Source: CAVZRC01 sp052148775 (GTDB taxonomy: Bacteria > Planctomycetota > Planctomycetia > Isosphaerales > Isosphaeraceae). From it: DNA of 64,000 nucleotides. Position numbers and translations under genes: made by a program. The stretch is from the NCBI GenBank assembly GCA_052148775.1, contig JBKQHM010000845.1:1-64000 (forward strand), written 5' to 3'. Under the pieces are notes generated by a model. That model searched no databases and was not told where the DNA came from. It saw only the letters and a list, made by a program, of their open reading frames with translations. Positions 17,559 to 27,800 of the stretch are shown one piece after another; the stretch's first letter is position 1, and the number at the start of each line of letters is the position of its first letter.

Positions 17559-18593
17559 TTACGCGCCAACATCCTGTCGGCTGATCAAGGTCCACCGGGT
17601 CAGTAATCCGGCTGCGGCACCGGAATCGATCGCCGTCGCGGCGAGTGAAACGCACTCACCCAACGATGCTTGGCTCGTGACCCAGAGTGCTGAGGCGCTG
17701 TTGGCAAGCACGTAGTCGCGTACCGGACCCGGCACGCCCGCGAACGCGGATCGAATTCGCTCCGCGCTCTCCTCCGGCCCGCGGACCCGCAGCCCGTCGG
17801 CCTGGCAAATTGGCAGGCCGAAGTCCTCCGGCTGCCACGTTTCGAGGCGGACCTGGCCCGATTCGACGACACGGACCCGCGTCGGACCCGCCAGCGTGAC
17901 CTCATCCAGACCGTCCGAACCCGTGACGACGGCGGCGCGGCGGATGTTTTCCAGCCGAGACAGGACCGCCGCCAGGAGATCGGCCTGGGACTCGCTGGGC
18001 GTGCCGACCAGTTGGTACGACGGGCAGGCGGGATTGCAGAGCGGTCCGACCAGGTTGAATAGGGTCCGGAACGGAAGCTGGCGACGGACCGCCGCGACCG
18101 GCTTCAAACCCGGGTGAAACCGCGGTGCGAACAGGAACGCGATGTTGAGCTCGGCCAGGCAACGCGAGAGGACCTCCGGCCCTGGATCGGCCGATACGCC
18201 CAGGGCCGAGAGGACGTCCGAACTGCCCGAATTGCCCGAGGCCGCACGATTACCGTGCTTGACGACCGGAACGCCGCAGGCCGCAACGACGATGGCCGCG
18301 GCCGTCGAGATATTCACGGTGCCGGCACCATCACCTCCGGTCCCGCAGGTATCCAGCAGTCGGCCCTGGTGGCTCCCGGCCTCCCATGCGATCATCCGGC
18401 TTCGTACGGCCCGGACGGCACCTTCCAGCTCGTCGTCGGTCTCCCCCTTGATGCTCAGGGCGGTCAGGAATGCGGAGGTGACCGCCTCGGAGACCTCGCC
18501 ATCCAGCAAGCAACCGACGGCGCGTTCGACTTCATCGGCCGACAGCGTCACGCCGCTCGAGATCGACCGGAGGGATTCCAACACGGGGTTCAT
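17559..18593 (-). CDS. trpD: Anthranilate phosphoribosyltransferase
   Basis: TrpD transfers phosphoribose from PRPP to anthranilate in tryptophan synthesis. The 344-residue protein has the family PRPP site DTCGTGGDGAGTVNISTAAA, the metal/anthranilate loop VVKHGNRAASGNSGSSDVLSALG, and FLFAPRFHPGLKPVAAVRRQLPFRTLFNLVGPL. Length is normal. Its start overlaps the stop of the upstream protease gene (TGATG), so it is translated from the same message. No other trp genes are in the window. Confidence 0.97.
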   Translation of the reverse strand: MNPVLESLRSISSGVTLSADEVERAVGCLLDGEVSEAVTSAFLTALSIKGETDDELEGAVRAVRSRMIAWEAGSHQGRLLDTCGTGGDGAGTVNISTAAAIVVAACGVPVVKHGNRAASGNSGSSDVLSALGVSADPGPEVLSRCLAELNIAFLFAPRFHPGLKPVAAVRRQLPFRTLFNLVGPLCNPACPSYQLVGTPSESQADLLAAVLSRLENIRRAAVVTGSDGLDEVTLAGPTRVRVVESGQVRLETWQPEDFGLPICQADGLRVRGPEESAERIRSAFAGVPGPVRDYVLANSASALWVTSQASLGECVSLAATAIDSGAAAGLLTRWTLISRQDVGA

Positions 18594-20158
18594 CAGGGCA
18601 ACCGGATGATTTGACGTTCGATCTTGCCTTTGATCGAACGATCGAGGTTGATCACGGACTGGACGTGATCGGCCCGCTGATTCAGGATCTTCACGGCCTG
18701 TTCGGCCGACTGGATGGCCTGATTGTCGATGGCCGAGATCACGTCGCGCGGCCTGACGCGATCGGCCAAGGGGCTTTCGGCGTCCACGTTGAGGACCAGG
18801 GCGCCACGCCAGCTCTCGGGCAGTTCCATGCCCAGCGCGAGCTGCGGCGTGAGGGTTGCGAGCTCCAGGCCCATCGCGAAGCTGGACGATGCACCGGGCC
18901 GATTCGGGCGGCGGACCAGTCCGGAAGGATCCCTCTCGGGATCGCCCGCGAGCTGGGTGAACGTCTGCTCGCGATTCCCGACCGTCACCCGGAACGTCAG
19001 CTCGCGATGATCGCGCCAGACGACCACCTCGGCCGGCTGTCCGATCGGTGCCATCGAAACCGTATTGATCAGGTGGTTCAGGTCAGCGATCACCACGCCG
19101 TTGAACCGGAGGACGACGTCTCCATCGCGAAGCCCCGCCCTCGAGGCCGGAGAGGATGGGTTCACGCCTCGAATCCAGGCGCCGCGCGGCCGGTCCAGGC
19201 CCAGATCGACGGCATGCTCCTGGCGAAACTCGGACTGGAGGACCACTCCCAAAGCACCTCGGGTGACGTGGCCGCTGACGATCAACTCGTTCATGATCCA
19301 GCGGGCCAGATTGATCGGAATGCTGAAGCCGACCCCTTCATTGCCCCCGCCGTTGGAAGCGATCGAATTGTTGATCCCGATTACCTCGCCCTTCATGTTC
19401 ACCAGGGGACCACCCGAGTTGCCGGGATTGATCGCGGCGTCGGTCTGGAGGAAATCCTGATTCTCCACGTCCTGGAGTTCTTCCATGTGCCGGCCCCGGG
19501 CGCTGATGATCCCCTGGCTAACCGACTGCATCAATCCGAAGGGGCTCCCCAGGGCCATCACCCAGCTACCCACCGGCGCCTCGTCGCTGTTGCCCATCCG
19601 CGCCGCCGGAAGATCCTCCTGGTCGAGCTTGAGAACGGCGATGTCCGCCTTCTCGTCGCTCCAGATCTTGACCGGAAAGAGCGAACGTCCATCCTTCAAG
19701 AAGATCCGGATCTTGGAGGTCTTGGTATTCTCGACCACATGATAGTTCGTCAGGACGTAAAGGCCTGGTGCGCGATCGCTCCGGATGATCACTCCGGACC
19801 CAGTCTCCTCGAATTGACGTGACCTCCGCCCCTCCTCGGCTTTCACCGTCTTCTGGGCAACGATGTGCACCACAGTGGGGGAGACGGATCGGGCTACCAA
19901 CTCGAACGTACGATCGATCTGCTGAAACTTTTCGTACTGCTTGGCGAGAATGTCGTAAATCGCATCATCTTGCGACTTCGAATGGGTAGGCGTCTGCGGC
20001 GCGGGCTGGAGATTCGGCACGGCCTGGATTTCCGTCCGCGCGGGTGCCGCGACCTGTGCCGAAAGTGACGGCCCTCCCCGAGCCAGGACGATCCCGAGAA
20101 GCACCCCCGAACAGAGGGAAGTCAAGGAAAGCATGATCGCAGAAGATCGCGACAGCAT
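18593..20158 (-). CDS. HtrA/Deg-family serine protease with two PDZ domains
   Basis: 521 residues from ATG 20158 (ggag 8 nt upstream; a longer frame begins at 20206). An N-terminal hydrophobic anchor (IMLSLTSLCSGVLLGIVLARG) places it in the periplasm. The trypsin-like domain has His140 (VLTNYHVVE), Asp172 (KADIAVLKLD) and Ser248 (TDAAINPGNSGGPL). Two PDZ domains follow (RGAWIRGVNPSSPASRAGLRDGDVVLRFNG and GALVLNVDAESPLADRVRPRDVISAIDNQ). Such proteases degrade misfolded envelope proteins. Overlap with trpD makes the two genes one transcription unit, an unusual pairing. Confidence 0.95.
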   Translation of the reverse strand: MLSRSSAIMLSLTSLCSGVLLGIVLARGGPSLSAQVAAPARTEIQAVPNLQPAPQTPTHSKSQDDAIYDILAKQYEKFQQIDRTFELVARSVSPTVVHIVAQKTVKAEEGRRSRQFEETGSGVIIRSDRAPGLYVLTNYHVVENTKTSKIRIFLKDGRSLFPVKIWSDEKADIAVLKLDQEDLPAARMGNSDEAPVGSWVMALGSPFGLMQSVSQGIISARGRHMEELQDVENQDFLQTDAAINPGNSGGPLVNMKGEVIGINNSIASNGGGNEGVGFSIPINLARWIMNELIVSGHVTRGALGVVLQSEFRQEHAVDLGLDRPRGAWIRGVNPSSPASRAGLRDGDVVLRFNGVVIADLNHLINTVSMAPIGQPAEVVVWRDHRELTFRVTVGNREQTFTQLAGDPERDPSGLVRRPNRPGASSSFAMGLELATLTPQLALGMELPESWRGALVLNVDAESPLADRVRPRDVISAIDNQAIQSAEQAVKILNQRADHVQSVINLDRSIKGKIERQIIRLP

Positions 20159-20513
20159 AAACGTAACTCCAGGCCAGGGAGACGTTTCGGGAACCGGTCG
20201 TTGCATCCGGTTGGCGACTGTCCCCTCTCCATCGACCTTTGGCTTCTCACCCCGTTACTATACTGCCTGCCACGAGTCCAAGTCAAAGATCGTTCCGCCG
20301 GCAGGCGCTTATCCAATGATCCTTGGACCGTGACTCCCCATGGAGAGGGATTTCGGCTACAGACCTTTGTCATCACGCCATCGGCGGGTCAAGTACGGGG
20401 TGAGGCGTGTCGACTTTTTTCCGGATTTTGTAGGAATTCCTTCAAGGGTTTGCGTCAACCTCGGTTCGCTAAGTCTCTCGGATGCCTCGGAGAGAGGCCG
20501 TCGCTCGGGGCAC

Positions 20514-20545
20514 AAAAAAAAACCGCCGGAGGCTCTCCGGCGGTT
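20514..20545 (-). terminator. Intrinsic terminator of the zinc-finger (DksA/TraR-type) gene
   Basis: On the minus strand an 11-bp perfect stem (20545-20535 with 20531-20521) closes on a 3-nt loop and runs directly into a U-tract of about nine residues (20522-20514). It lies about 50 bp after the stop of the leftward gene at 20596, so it ends that transcript. It separates it from htrA further left, on the same strand. Confidence 0.95.
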
Positions 20546-20595
20546 CGCAAGGTTCGGTGAGGCGATCGACCAACGGTCCGAAACGGACGGTCAGA

Positions 20596-21078
20596 TCAGC
20601 GGGACTCGCTGAAATCCATCTCGAAATCGCTCAGATTGATCTGAGAATCGCTCTCGCCTTCCTCGGAAGGCTTTTCATAAACCTTGGCCCAACGCTTGGC
20701 GTCGGGTTCCAAGGCCCTCGTCTGGCCAGCCCGTTCATTTTCGCGCTGGCAGTCGATGCAGCTATTGGTGTAAGGTAGAGCGTTGAGTCGTGCCTCGGAG
20801 ATCTTGCCGCCGCAATATTCGCAACGGCCGTAAACTCCTGCGCCGATTCGTTGTAGGGCATGCTCGATCTGGCCGAGCTCCCGGCTCTCGATTTCCACGA
20901 GCTGCGAGCAGATTTCATCATTGGCCGAATCTACGGCTGCGTCGACATTATCACCCACCACGCTCAGCTCCGAGAACTTCCGGAAGCTGTCAAGGTCGCC
21001 GTTGAGGGCCTTGCGCAGCGCATCTCTTCGGGCGATCAGGCGGCTCGTCAGTCTCAGCAAGGCATCTTTGCGGGCCAT
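20596..21078 (-). CDS. DksA/TraR-family C4 zinc-finger protein
   Basis: 160 residues. The N-terminal half is a charged helical hairpin (KDALLRLTSRLIARRDALRKAL). The C-terminal C4 zinc finger is CEYCGGKISEARLNALPYTNSCIDCQ, with Cys86, Cys89, Cys107 and Cys110. Family members bind in the RNA polymerase secondary channel and change initiation, often with ppGpp. The acidic tail (ESDSQINLSDFEMDF) is unusual. The start has a textbook aggaggtg site, and the gene ends in a strong intrinsic terminator, so it is expressed as a single-gene unit. Confidence 0.92.
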   Translation of the reverse strand: MARKDALLRLTSRLIARRDALRKALNGDLDSFRKFSELSVVGDNVDAAVDSANDEICSQLVEIESRELGQIEHALQRIGAGVYGRCEYCGGKISEARLNALPYTNSCIDCQRENERAGQTRALEPDAKRWAKVYEKPSEEGESDSQINLSDFEMDFSESR

Positions 21079-21595
21079 GAAACACCTCCTGGTGCCTATC
21101 AGTCGCGGATCATAGGTGGTCGGAATCGGTCCGACAGACCCGCATTACCAGCAATTCCCAGTCGACCCGAGCGCTCGAAAAAATCGTACGATTTTAGAAT
21201 GATAGCTCGAACTGGGTAAGCTGGGTCTTGAACGAGTTTGCCACCGCGACTTCCCATGGTCACGGGCGAACGACCAAAACCCCCGGACGTTTCCTCACTA
21301 GCACATTATGCGCCATGGACAAGGGATACAATCCATTTCCGGCCATCCTCAGAAATAATACGCCGTGAGGCACCAAGGAGTTGCCCAAAATTCTAAAAAT
21401 CTTTTCGTCTTGGGCCACCTTGGATTTCAGGACAACGAGGGAAATCGGAGAAGCATCGGGCTTGGGCTCACGCCGATCGGGAGGGTGGGGCGAAGGCCGG
21501 TCCAACTCCGTTCGGTAGCGGAAGGGATGACGACATCCGGTCGTACCTTATTCGGTTGCAGTACCTCGTGGACGTTAACGGACTGATGGGACTGT
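21079..21595. other. Intergenic region, AT-richer than average
   Basis: About 515 bp with the promoter side of the zinc-finger gene and the 3' end of the leftward gene at 21596. A frame of 81 codons at 21260-21505 (-) lacks motifs and a good start context, so it is not called. A 16-bp palindrome at 21180-21195 is listed separately. No terminator was seen for the gene ending at 21596. Confidence 0.5.
21180..21195. promoter_or_regulatory. 16-bp perfect palindrome upstream of the zinc-finger gene
   Basis: aaaatcgtacgatttt is a perfect palindrome about 100 bp before the start of the gene at 21078. Its position and symmetry suit an operator for a dimeric regulator. No second copy was noticed elsewhere in the window. 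The regulator is unknown. Confidence 0.4.
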
Positions 21596-23203
21596 TCATC
21601 GGGCCGTACCGATCGCTCCCTTCCGGCTGATTCGGGGCAAGGTATAATCCGCGATCACACGGGGCTTCAATTCGCCAGGTGCGTGGAGAAGGTTTACATA
21701 ACGAGCGGAATTGTTGTCAAGGTGATAGATCCACTGCTCGATGAGCTGGCCTCGAGAGTAGGCATGATTCACGCGCGTCGGTCTGCCGTTCAATTTCAGT
21801 CGGACTTCCTCCGGGGTGAGCCCGAGGAGCCCCTGCGAGGCGGTCGGTATGGGGCGGGCGGCATTCGTCGGGCCAGGTTCTGAATTGGGGTCGGAATCGA
21901 CCCATTCGCCCTTGAGCTTCCGGAAACCGCGGCGGCGGAATGCGTCCTCGATCTCCCGGGACTTAGGGTCAATCTTCCAGGCTTTACGGAGCAATTCCAC
22001 GGCCGTGACCCGGTCCTGGAGAAGATCCTCGTAGGACCTGGCCAGCAAGACTGGCCCCTCGGCGTCGGTGTCGCTGAGTCTCGCCCGCCTGATCTCGAGC
22101 CATTCGCGGAGGACTTTCCGCGACTCTTCGGGCTGTCGCAACTTCTCCCGATAGGCTTCGGCCAGCGCCTTGACTTCATCGAGCCGCAGTGAGGCGAGCT
22201 CCTTGCGGAATTTGCCGAAAGTTTGATCCAGCAGACGACCCGCGAGGTCGGGCTTCTCCGGCAAGAGGCTCGCCGCCCGTTCCGACAGGGCGATGCCCGT
22301 CGGGAGGTCGGGGATCGGCTCGAGTTCCAGCAGCCGTTCCTCGGCGTCGGCCCACAGCCGACGATCGAGTGCACCGCGAACGGCGGCCGTGGCCGTCGGA
22401 TTGCGATAGGCATCGGCCGGGTCGTCGGCATACGGGGCCTCCCATCGCGCCAGGTTCATCTGCGCGGAGGCCCGATCCTTCGCGGCGGCCGGGAAGAACG
22501 CCTCGATCTCCCGGATCACGGCCTTCACTTCGTCGGCACTCCGGGCCGACGCGACCTGGGCACGCAAGGCACGGTGAGCCAGGGCCGAGGGCTCCGGCTC
22601 CGCGACTTTCCGCCGACGCGCGTCCTGGGCCATCGCTAGCCATTCCTGGGGCGCATCGACGGCCACTCGCTTGAGGTCGCCCTGCATTCGAAGGACTTCG
22701 GCCTCCAGTTCCCGGGATCGCTTCATCAGCGGCCCGTTCGCTTCGCCGAAATCCGTGGCCCGACGTTCGGCCCAGCGAGCCCATGCCTTGCGGGACGCGT
22801 AGTCGCGGGGGCCCAGGATCGCCAGCCCGCGTTCCAGCCGCTCCAGGTCCTCGGGGACGAGCTGAAGGTTCGTGACCTCGCAGACCAGTCGGGTCCCTTC
22901 GCGCTTCAGGATGCCCCGGACGACCACCCCGGCCTTGGGAATCTCGGGAGGGCGGAGCCGTCGCGGGACCCGGAAGCTGACCGGGGTCCGCTTCAATTCG
23001 AGCTCGTCGTCTTCCGACCCCTTGCGGATCACGTAGTATTTCACCCGGTCGTCCACGACCACCTCGCGGCCGATCAGGTCGGCCCTCCGCTCCAGTTCTG
23101 GCGGCTCGACATGGTGATCGGACTGCTTTTGCCCCATGGCAAGGCCGGCCAATCCCGACAGCGAAAGCAACAGGGCCCCGAGTACCCGAATCCGTCGTCT
23201 CAC
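21596..23203 (-). CDS. Secreted repeat-poor helical protein of unknown function
   Basis: 535 residues from GTG 23203. A signal peptide (RRRIRVLGALLLSLSGLAGLAMGQ) is followed by a beta-rich part with REVVVDDRVKYYVIRKGSEDDELELKRTPVSFRVP, then a long charged helical region of TPR-like pairs (DAEERLLELEPIPDLP, AVELLRKAWKIDPKS). The final third holds a small domain with GLLGLTPEEVRLKLNGRPTRVNHAYSRGQLIEQWIYHLDN, resembling SmpA/OmlA-like lipoprotein folds used in outer-membrane assembly. I infer an envelope role. It overlaps the upstream gene by 4 nt (GTGA), so the two act as one unit. Confidence 0.7.
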   Translation of the reverse strand: MRRRIRVLGALLLSLSGLAGLAMGQKQSDHHVEPPELERRADLIGREVVVDDRVKYYVIRKGSEDDELELKRTPVSFRVPRRLRPPEIPKAGVVVRGILKREGTRLVCEVTNLQLVPEDLERLERGLAILGPRDYASRKAWARWAERRATDFGEANGPLMKRSRELEAEVLRMQGDLKRVAVDAPQEWLAMAQDARRRKVAEPEPSALAHRALRAQVASARSADEVKAVIREIEAFFPAAAKDRASAQMNLARWEAPYADDPADAYRNPTATAAVRGALDRRLWADAEERLLELEPIPDLPTGIALSERAASLLPEKPDLAGRLLDQTFGKFRKELASLRLDEVKALAEAYREKLRQPEESRKVLREWLEIRRARLSDTDAEGPVLLARSYEDLLQDRVTAVELLRKAWKIDPKSREIEDAFRRRGFRKLKGEWVDSDPNSEPGPTNAARPIPTASQGLLGLTPEEVRLKLNGRPTRVNHAYSRGQLIEQWIYHLDNNSARYVNLLHAPGELKPRVIADYTLPRISRKGAIGTAR

Positions 23204-24639
23204 GGCTGTGCTTCCTCACGTGGTGCATCAATCAGTTCGGTCACCGGGCCGCTGACCGCCTCAAGCGCCCGGGAATGCGTCATAAACACGCCGCTGCCCG
23301 GAATGAGTTGCACCACCCAATGCTTCTTGTCAACGTCGTACTTCAAGGAGGCTAGCCGGCATCCGAACTTGACGACATCACCCTGGTTGGGGCGGGCCGA
23401 CTGGAACAGCTCGAAGCCCGTCAGGTCGATGCGGGCGAACCGATCGGGACGCGCGATGGCGACATCGCCGAACCGGCTCGACTCGCCCGGCGGCACGACG
23501 ATGTACTCGACCTCATATCCCTCGGTGGACCCCTCCGGCGGCATGGCCGTGATGGACGTGTCGAAGATGTAGGCTCGGCCTTTGTATTTCAGGTCGAATC
23601 GGGCCGCCCAGGCATCGGGCTCGGTGCGTGCCGCCTCGGCGAGCATGTCCTCGAGCTTCTCGTTGCAGAGGTCGTTGAAGATGGCGGCCTCGCCGGCGGC
23701 ACGGCGGATCTCGTCGGCATCCTGGACGTTGCCGCCCAGGGCGTCGACGGCCGTCCTGGCGGCGGATAGGAGCTGATACGCCCGATCGAACTCGCCGGCA
23801 TCGAGGGCCGGGATTCCCTCGAGCCGCCCCTTCTCGGCGATCAGGGGATAATCCTGCCGGCGTTGCTTCCAGACCCGCCAGCCGACCGTGGCGATGATGA
23901 GCAGGGGAAGGAGCAGGAAGATCAGGCCGATCCGGGATCGCCGGCGCGTCGCGACGCGCAACGCGGGGACCACCGGCTCCTTCGAATCGACCGCCGGGCG
24001 GCTGCTGGCCTGGCGAGCCGCGGCGGTCGCCGGCCTCCGGGCGGCCTCGCGACGGCCCTGACTGGTGCGCCCTGGCTGGGATCCCGGAGCCGGGGAGCCG
24101 GCTCGATCCTTCGGCTTAGACCGGCCACGGCTGGGGGCCTCCGCGGGGTCGGCCACTCGGGCGACGGTGCGTCGCTCAGCCTCATCGATATCGTTGTCCC
24201 TATCGGCCTCAGGCGCCTCATCGGCCCCGTCCGCCGCAGACTCCGGCGATTCACGACGCGATCGAGCCGGGGCCGGTTCGTCATCCCAGACGATCTCGAC
24301 CTCGCCTTGACCCGTCTGTCGATCGGCCAGTTCGACGCCGACGTGGGGCAGATCGGTCAATTCGACCGGCCCTTCCTCCACGAACCGATCGCCCGGCCAG
24401 GCGTTCGCGCGCCTGGCTCCCTGGGCGCGCGGCGGGGCCGCCGGCTCCGGCAATGGGCTCCGGGGTAGGACGAAGACCCCGTCTCCGCAGGCCGGGCAGC
24501 GAATCGCCTGGTAGCCTTCGGTCCGCTCGCCCCGGACCCGATGTCCCGAGGCGCACGTCACGTTGAAGTACTGGACCTTCGACGGCGTCTCGGTGCCGAG
24601 ATCTTGCAGGAATTTCTTTGCCCGGCCGAGGAACTTCAA
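23200..24639 (-). CDS. Membrane-anchored zinc-ribbon protein of unknown function
   Basis: 479 residues if started at TTG 24639 (gagggag about 10 nt upstream); the open frame extends to 24810 but the extra 57 residues are unlike protein. The start (LKFLGRAKKFLQDLG) is followed by a ribbon motif VTCASGHRVRGERTEGYQAIRCPACGDGVFVLP with C-x3-H and C-x2-C. A disordered Pro/Arg/Glu-rich linker of about 190 residues and one membrane helix (IGLIFLLLPLLIIATVGW) come next. The C-terminal domain (DLKYKGRAYIFDTSITAMPPEG) is extracytoplasmic. The cytoplasmic ribbon and periplasmic sensor layout suggests signalling or a scaffold, without proof. Confidence 0.65.
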   Translation of the reverse strand: MKFLGRAKKFLQDLGTETPSKVQYFNVTCASGHRVRGERTEGYQAIRCPACGDGVFVLPRSPLPEPAAPPRAQGARRANAWPGDRFVEEGPVELTDLPHVGVELADRQTGQGEVEIVWDDEPAPARSRRESPESAADGADEAPEADRDNDIDEAERRTVARVADPAEAPSRGRSKPKDRAGSPAPGSQPGRTSQGRREAARRPATAAARQASSRPAVDSKEPVVPALRVATRRRSRIGLIFLLLPLLIIATVGWRVWKQRRQDYPLIAEKGRLEGIPALDAGEFDRAYQLLSAARTAVDALGGNVQDADEIRRAAGEAAIFNDLCNEKLEDMLAEAARTEPDAWAARFDLKYKGRAYIFDTSITAMPPEGSTEGYEVEYIVVPPGESSRFGDVAIARPDRFARIDLTGFELFQSARPNQGDVVKFGCRLASLKYDVDKKHWVVQLIPGSGVFMTHSRALEAVSGPVTELIDAPREEAQP

Positions 24640-24870
24640 AGCTGCACGTCTCCCTCGCCGCCCGCTCCAACCCGATCCGCGTGCGGCGTAATGCCTACGC
24701 CGTCCACGCTTCGGTCTACTTCCGAGAGAACTTACAATTATCGGAGCCCATATCCCCGCGGTCAACGCTTGGCGCATCTCGCCATGCCAGAGGGGCTGGT
24801 TTCCCAGCATGGGAGCATCCCGTCAATCTGGGGCTCGCGGAAGGCCGTTCCCTCGTCTTGAACGATGTGA

Positions 24871-27800
24871 TCAGCGATCGATCGGAACGACCCGGCTCAC
24901 CTCGCGCTTGAGCTGCGGGAGCACATCCACATCGTAATTGAGATCCGAGAGGGTGCCCGTAACGCGGACGCTCAGGATCTGGCCGCCCGCCTCGCGTGCG
25001 AGGTCGCTGAGCCCCCGGATGTGGAAACGGTCCCGGCCGAGGAGGACGGGGAGGCGGAGATCCAGATTGCCCTGGGGATCGAGCGTACCGCGCCCCTGAA
25101 GGCTGAAGGCGTTGCCCGTGAACTTGATCGGATCCAGGGTCGAGAGTCCGTGCGCGATCGTGAACGACACGTCGGCCGAGTCGAACGCCGTCTTGATCTT
25201 CGCCTTCGGGGCGTCGGAGAGGGTGCGCGTGGGATTCAAGAGACTGGCGATGCGGAAGACGACCGGGAGCGTGCCCAGGTCTCCGTGGGTGATATGAGCC
25301 TCGCCGTGCCCCTGGAGCGTCCGGAGGTCGCTGCCGAGTCCGCTGCACTCCAACTGCGCCTCGATGTTGCCCCGGTAGGCCTGACGGCCGCCGAGCGTCC
25401 GCGCGTATTCCTCGAGCTGGGCGCCATGCAGCGTCATCGTCGCGTAATAGCTCGGCGTGGCATCCAGGCTGACCCAGCCCTTGCCCCAGAGATCGCCGCC
25501 GAGGAATCGCCCCCGCAGGTCCACGAGTTCCGCCACGCCGTCGTGGACCCGGAACGGCGACTCGATCTTGGTGAACTGCTGGCCCAGTACGACCACGCTC
25601 TCCAGTGACATGATCCCCTCGACCCGGACGCCCAGGCCGTTGGACCATCCGCTGACATGATCGAGTTGGCCCTGGATATGTTCCAGCGGGATGCCCGTCT
25701 TGAGCGTGTTGTCGTTCAGGACGACCAGGGTATTGTCCCACTGGCACCAGGCCGTCTCGTTCAGGAGGCCCGACCAGCCGATCTTCAAATTTCCGTGCGC
25801 GGTGAAGGTCCGTTGCTCGTCCAACTTCTTGGCGAAGGCGGCCATCAGCGGGGGCATCTTGTTGCGCAATTCGCGGTCGATCCGGATGTCCTGGACCCAC
25901 AGGTCATTGATGCTCAGGTCGAACCGGCCGGTATCCCCGACGAAGACCTTCCCGCGGTCGAACCGCACCGGCGAGCCCCGAAACTGGACGCCGACATCGT
26001 TCATGACCACGGTACCGTTGTCGAACACGAACCGGCCGCTTACGTCATCGAGTCTCAACTCGACCACGCCGCCGGGATCGATGCCCGGCTGTGGGGCACG
26101 GGTGAAGACCAGCCGGACGTTCGACTCCGGGCGCGGGACGACCACGATGTGCGTCCGATCCGGGTGTCCGTATTCGACGTCGACCGATGCCGATTCGATG
26201 TCGCAGGAGCCGGAGGGATTGATGGTCCTCCAGCTCATCTCCCATTCGCCCGGGAGTGCCTTGCGCAACTCCTGGCTGAACGGGAGGTTGTTGGCCTGCA
26301 AGTCGACGTGGACCTTGAGCGGGAAGTCGCCGTTGGGCAGCCTCTCATCGGACAGTTTGATCACCTCGCCGCTGGCGACGATCTTCGCCTCGCCGTTGCG
26401 CCCGCGGACGTTGCGGAAGACCCAGTGGTCGGGATGCAATTCTAGCCGGCCGGTCAGGTTGCGGATCGGATATGGGAGTTTGTCCCAGGTGATCTCGCAC
26501 TGCTCGCTCGCGTCGATCTCGGCGTCGATGCCGATGAGCCCCTCGGGACGGCCGGCGATCGGCCGGCGCGAGATCCTGGCATGGGCGCGGACGGTCCCCC
26601 TCGGCGAGAACTGATTGACGACCTTCCGCACCTCTGGCTTGAACGCCTTGAGGAGCGGCTCGTCGATCGGCACCGACTCCGCCCACAACTCCAGGGCGAC
26701 GACGGCGTCAACGCCCGGGTTGTTGATCGTCCCCTTGAGGCGCAGCGGCCGCCCGCCGATGCTGAGGGTCTGTACATCGACCGTGAGGAGCTTGTCCTTG
26801 AGCTCGAGCTGGCCCCGCACATGATCGATCGGATATGCGAAATGGCGATAGTTCGCGGCGATGTCCTTGCAGGTCACCTTCGTGGCCAGCTCGATCGGTC
26901 CGCCGGGCACCGACCGCGTGAGGTCGACGCTGGCGTCGACCATCCCGCTCGGCTGGAAGACGTCCCAGAGCTCGTCAAATTCGGGAGGCGTCCGGCTGCG
27001 GAGTCGACTGTTGGGCCGCCAGTCGAGTTCCAGGTCGACCACCTCGACGTGCAGGTCCATCGGCGCGCGCCGGGGGTCGCCCACATCCATCACGCCCCGG
27101 GCTCGGAGGGTCGTCCGGCCGTTGAAGCCCTCGGCTCGCTCGATCGTGACCCGCCCGTCCTCCACGCTGATCAGCGACGAGACCTTGTTGACAGGGAAAG
27201 GCAACTTCAGGCATTCCCATGTTCCGTCGCGGAGCCAGGCGCCCATTGCGTAGTGCAACTGCTTGCCGGGCAGCGCCTTCGGATCGAAGACGGATCGCTT
27301 CAGCTCGACGTCGACCACCCCGCCCGTAAGTCCCAGGTCTTTCATCGCCGGACGCAACTCGCGCGGCATTCTTCGCCGGAGTCCGTCGGACAGCGTCAGG
27401 CCGGTCAGCTTGCCGTTCAGGGCGGTGCGACCCGTTTCCAGGTCGACCGATCCGCTCACCTGCAATCGTTCCAGACTATCGCCCTGCGCCGTGCCCTCGA
27501 ACCGAAAGAGCATCCCTGCCACTTGCTCGATCTTGAGGCTCATATCGCGAAGGACCATGATCCCCGGGCCGGGGACCGGCCGGGGAGGCGATGGCGGCGT
27601 TTCCGCGGAGTCCCGCTCCGAACCCGACTCAGTCGCTCCGGGCGAGGATCCGAGCCCAGGAGATGCCGCCGAGGCAGGGTCCTCCTCGTCAGGGACGACC
27701 GCGAGCGTCCCATGCTCGATGACGATTGGAGGTGTATTCTCCAGGTAGGGGCCTGGCCAGGGATCGGCGAGGAAACCCTGGAGGTTGAAGGTACCATCCC

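Noticed and set aside
21260..21505. Minus-strand frame of 81 codons
   Set aside because: No ribosome binding site, no recognisable motif and a Pro/Arg-rich start; treated as chance.
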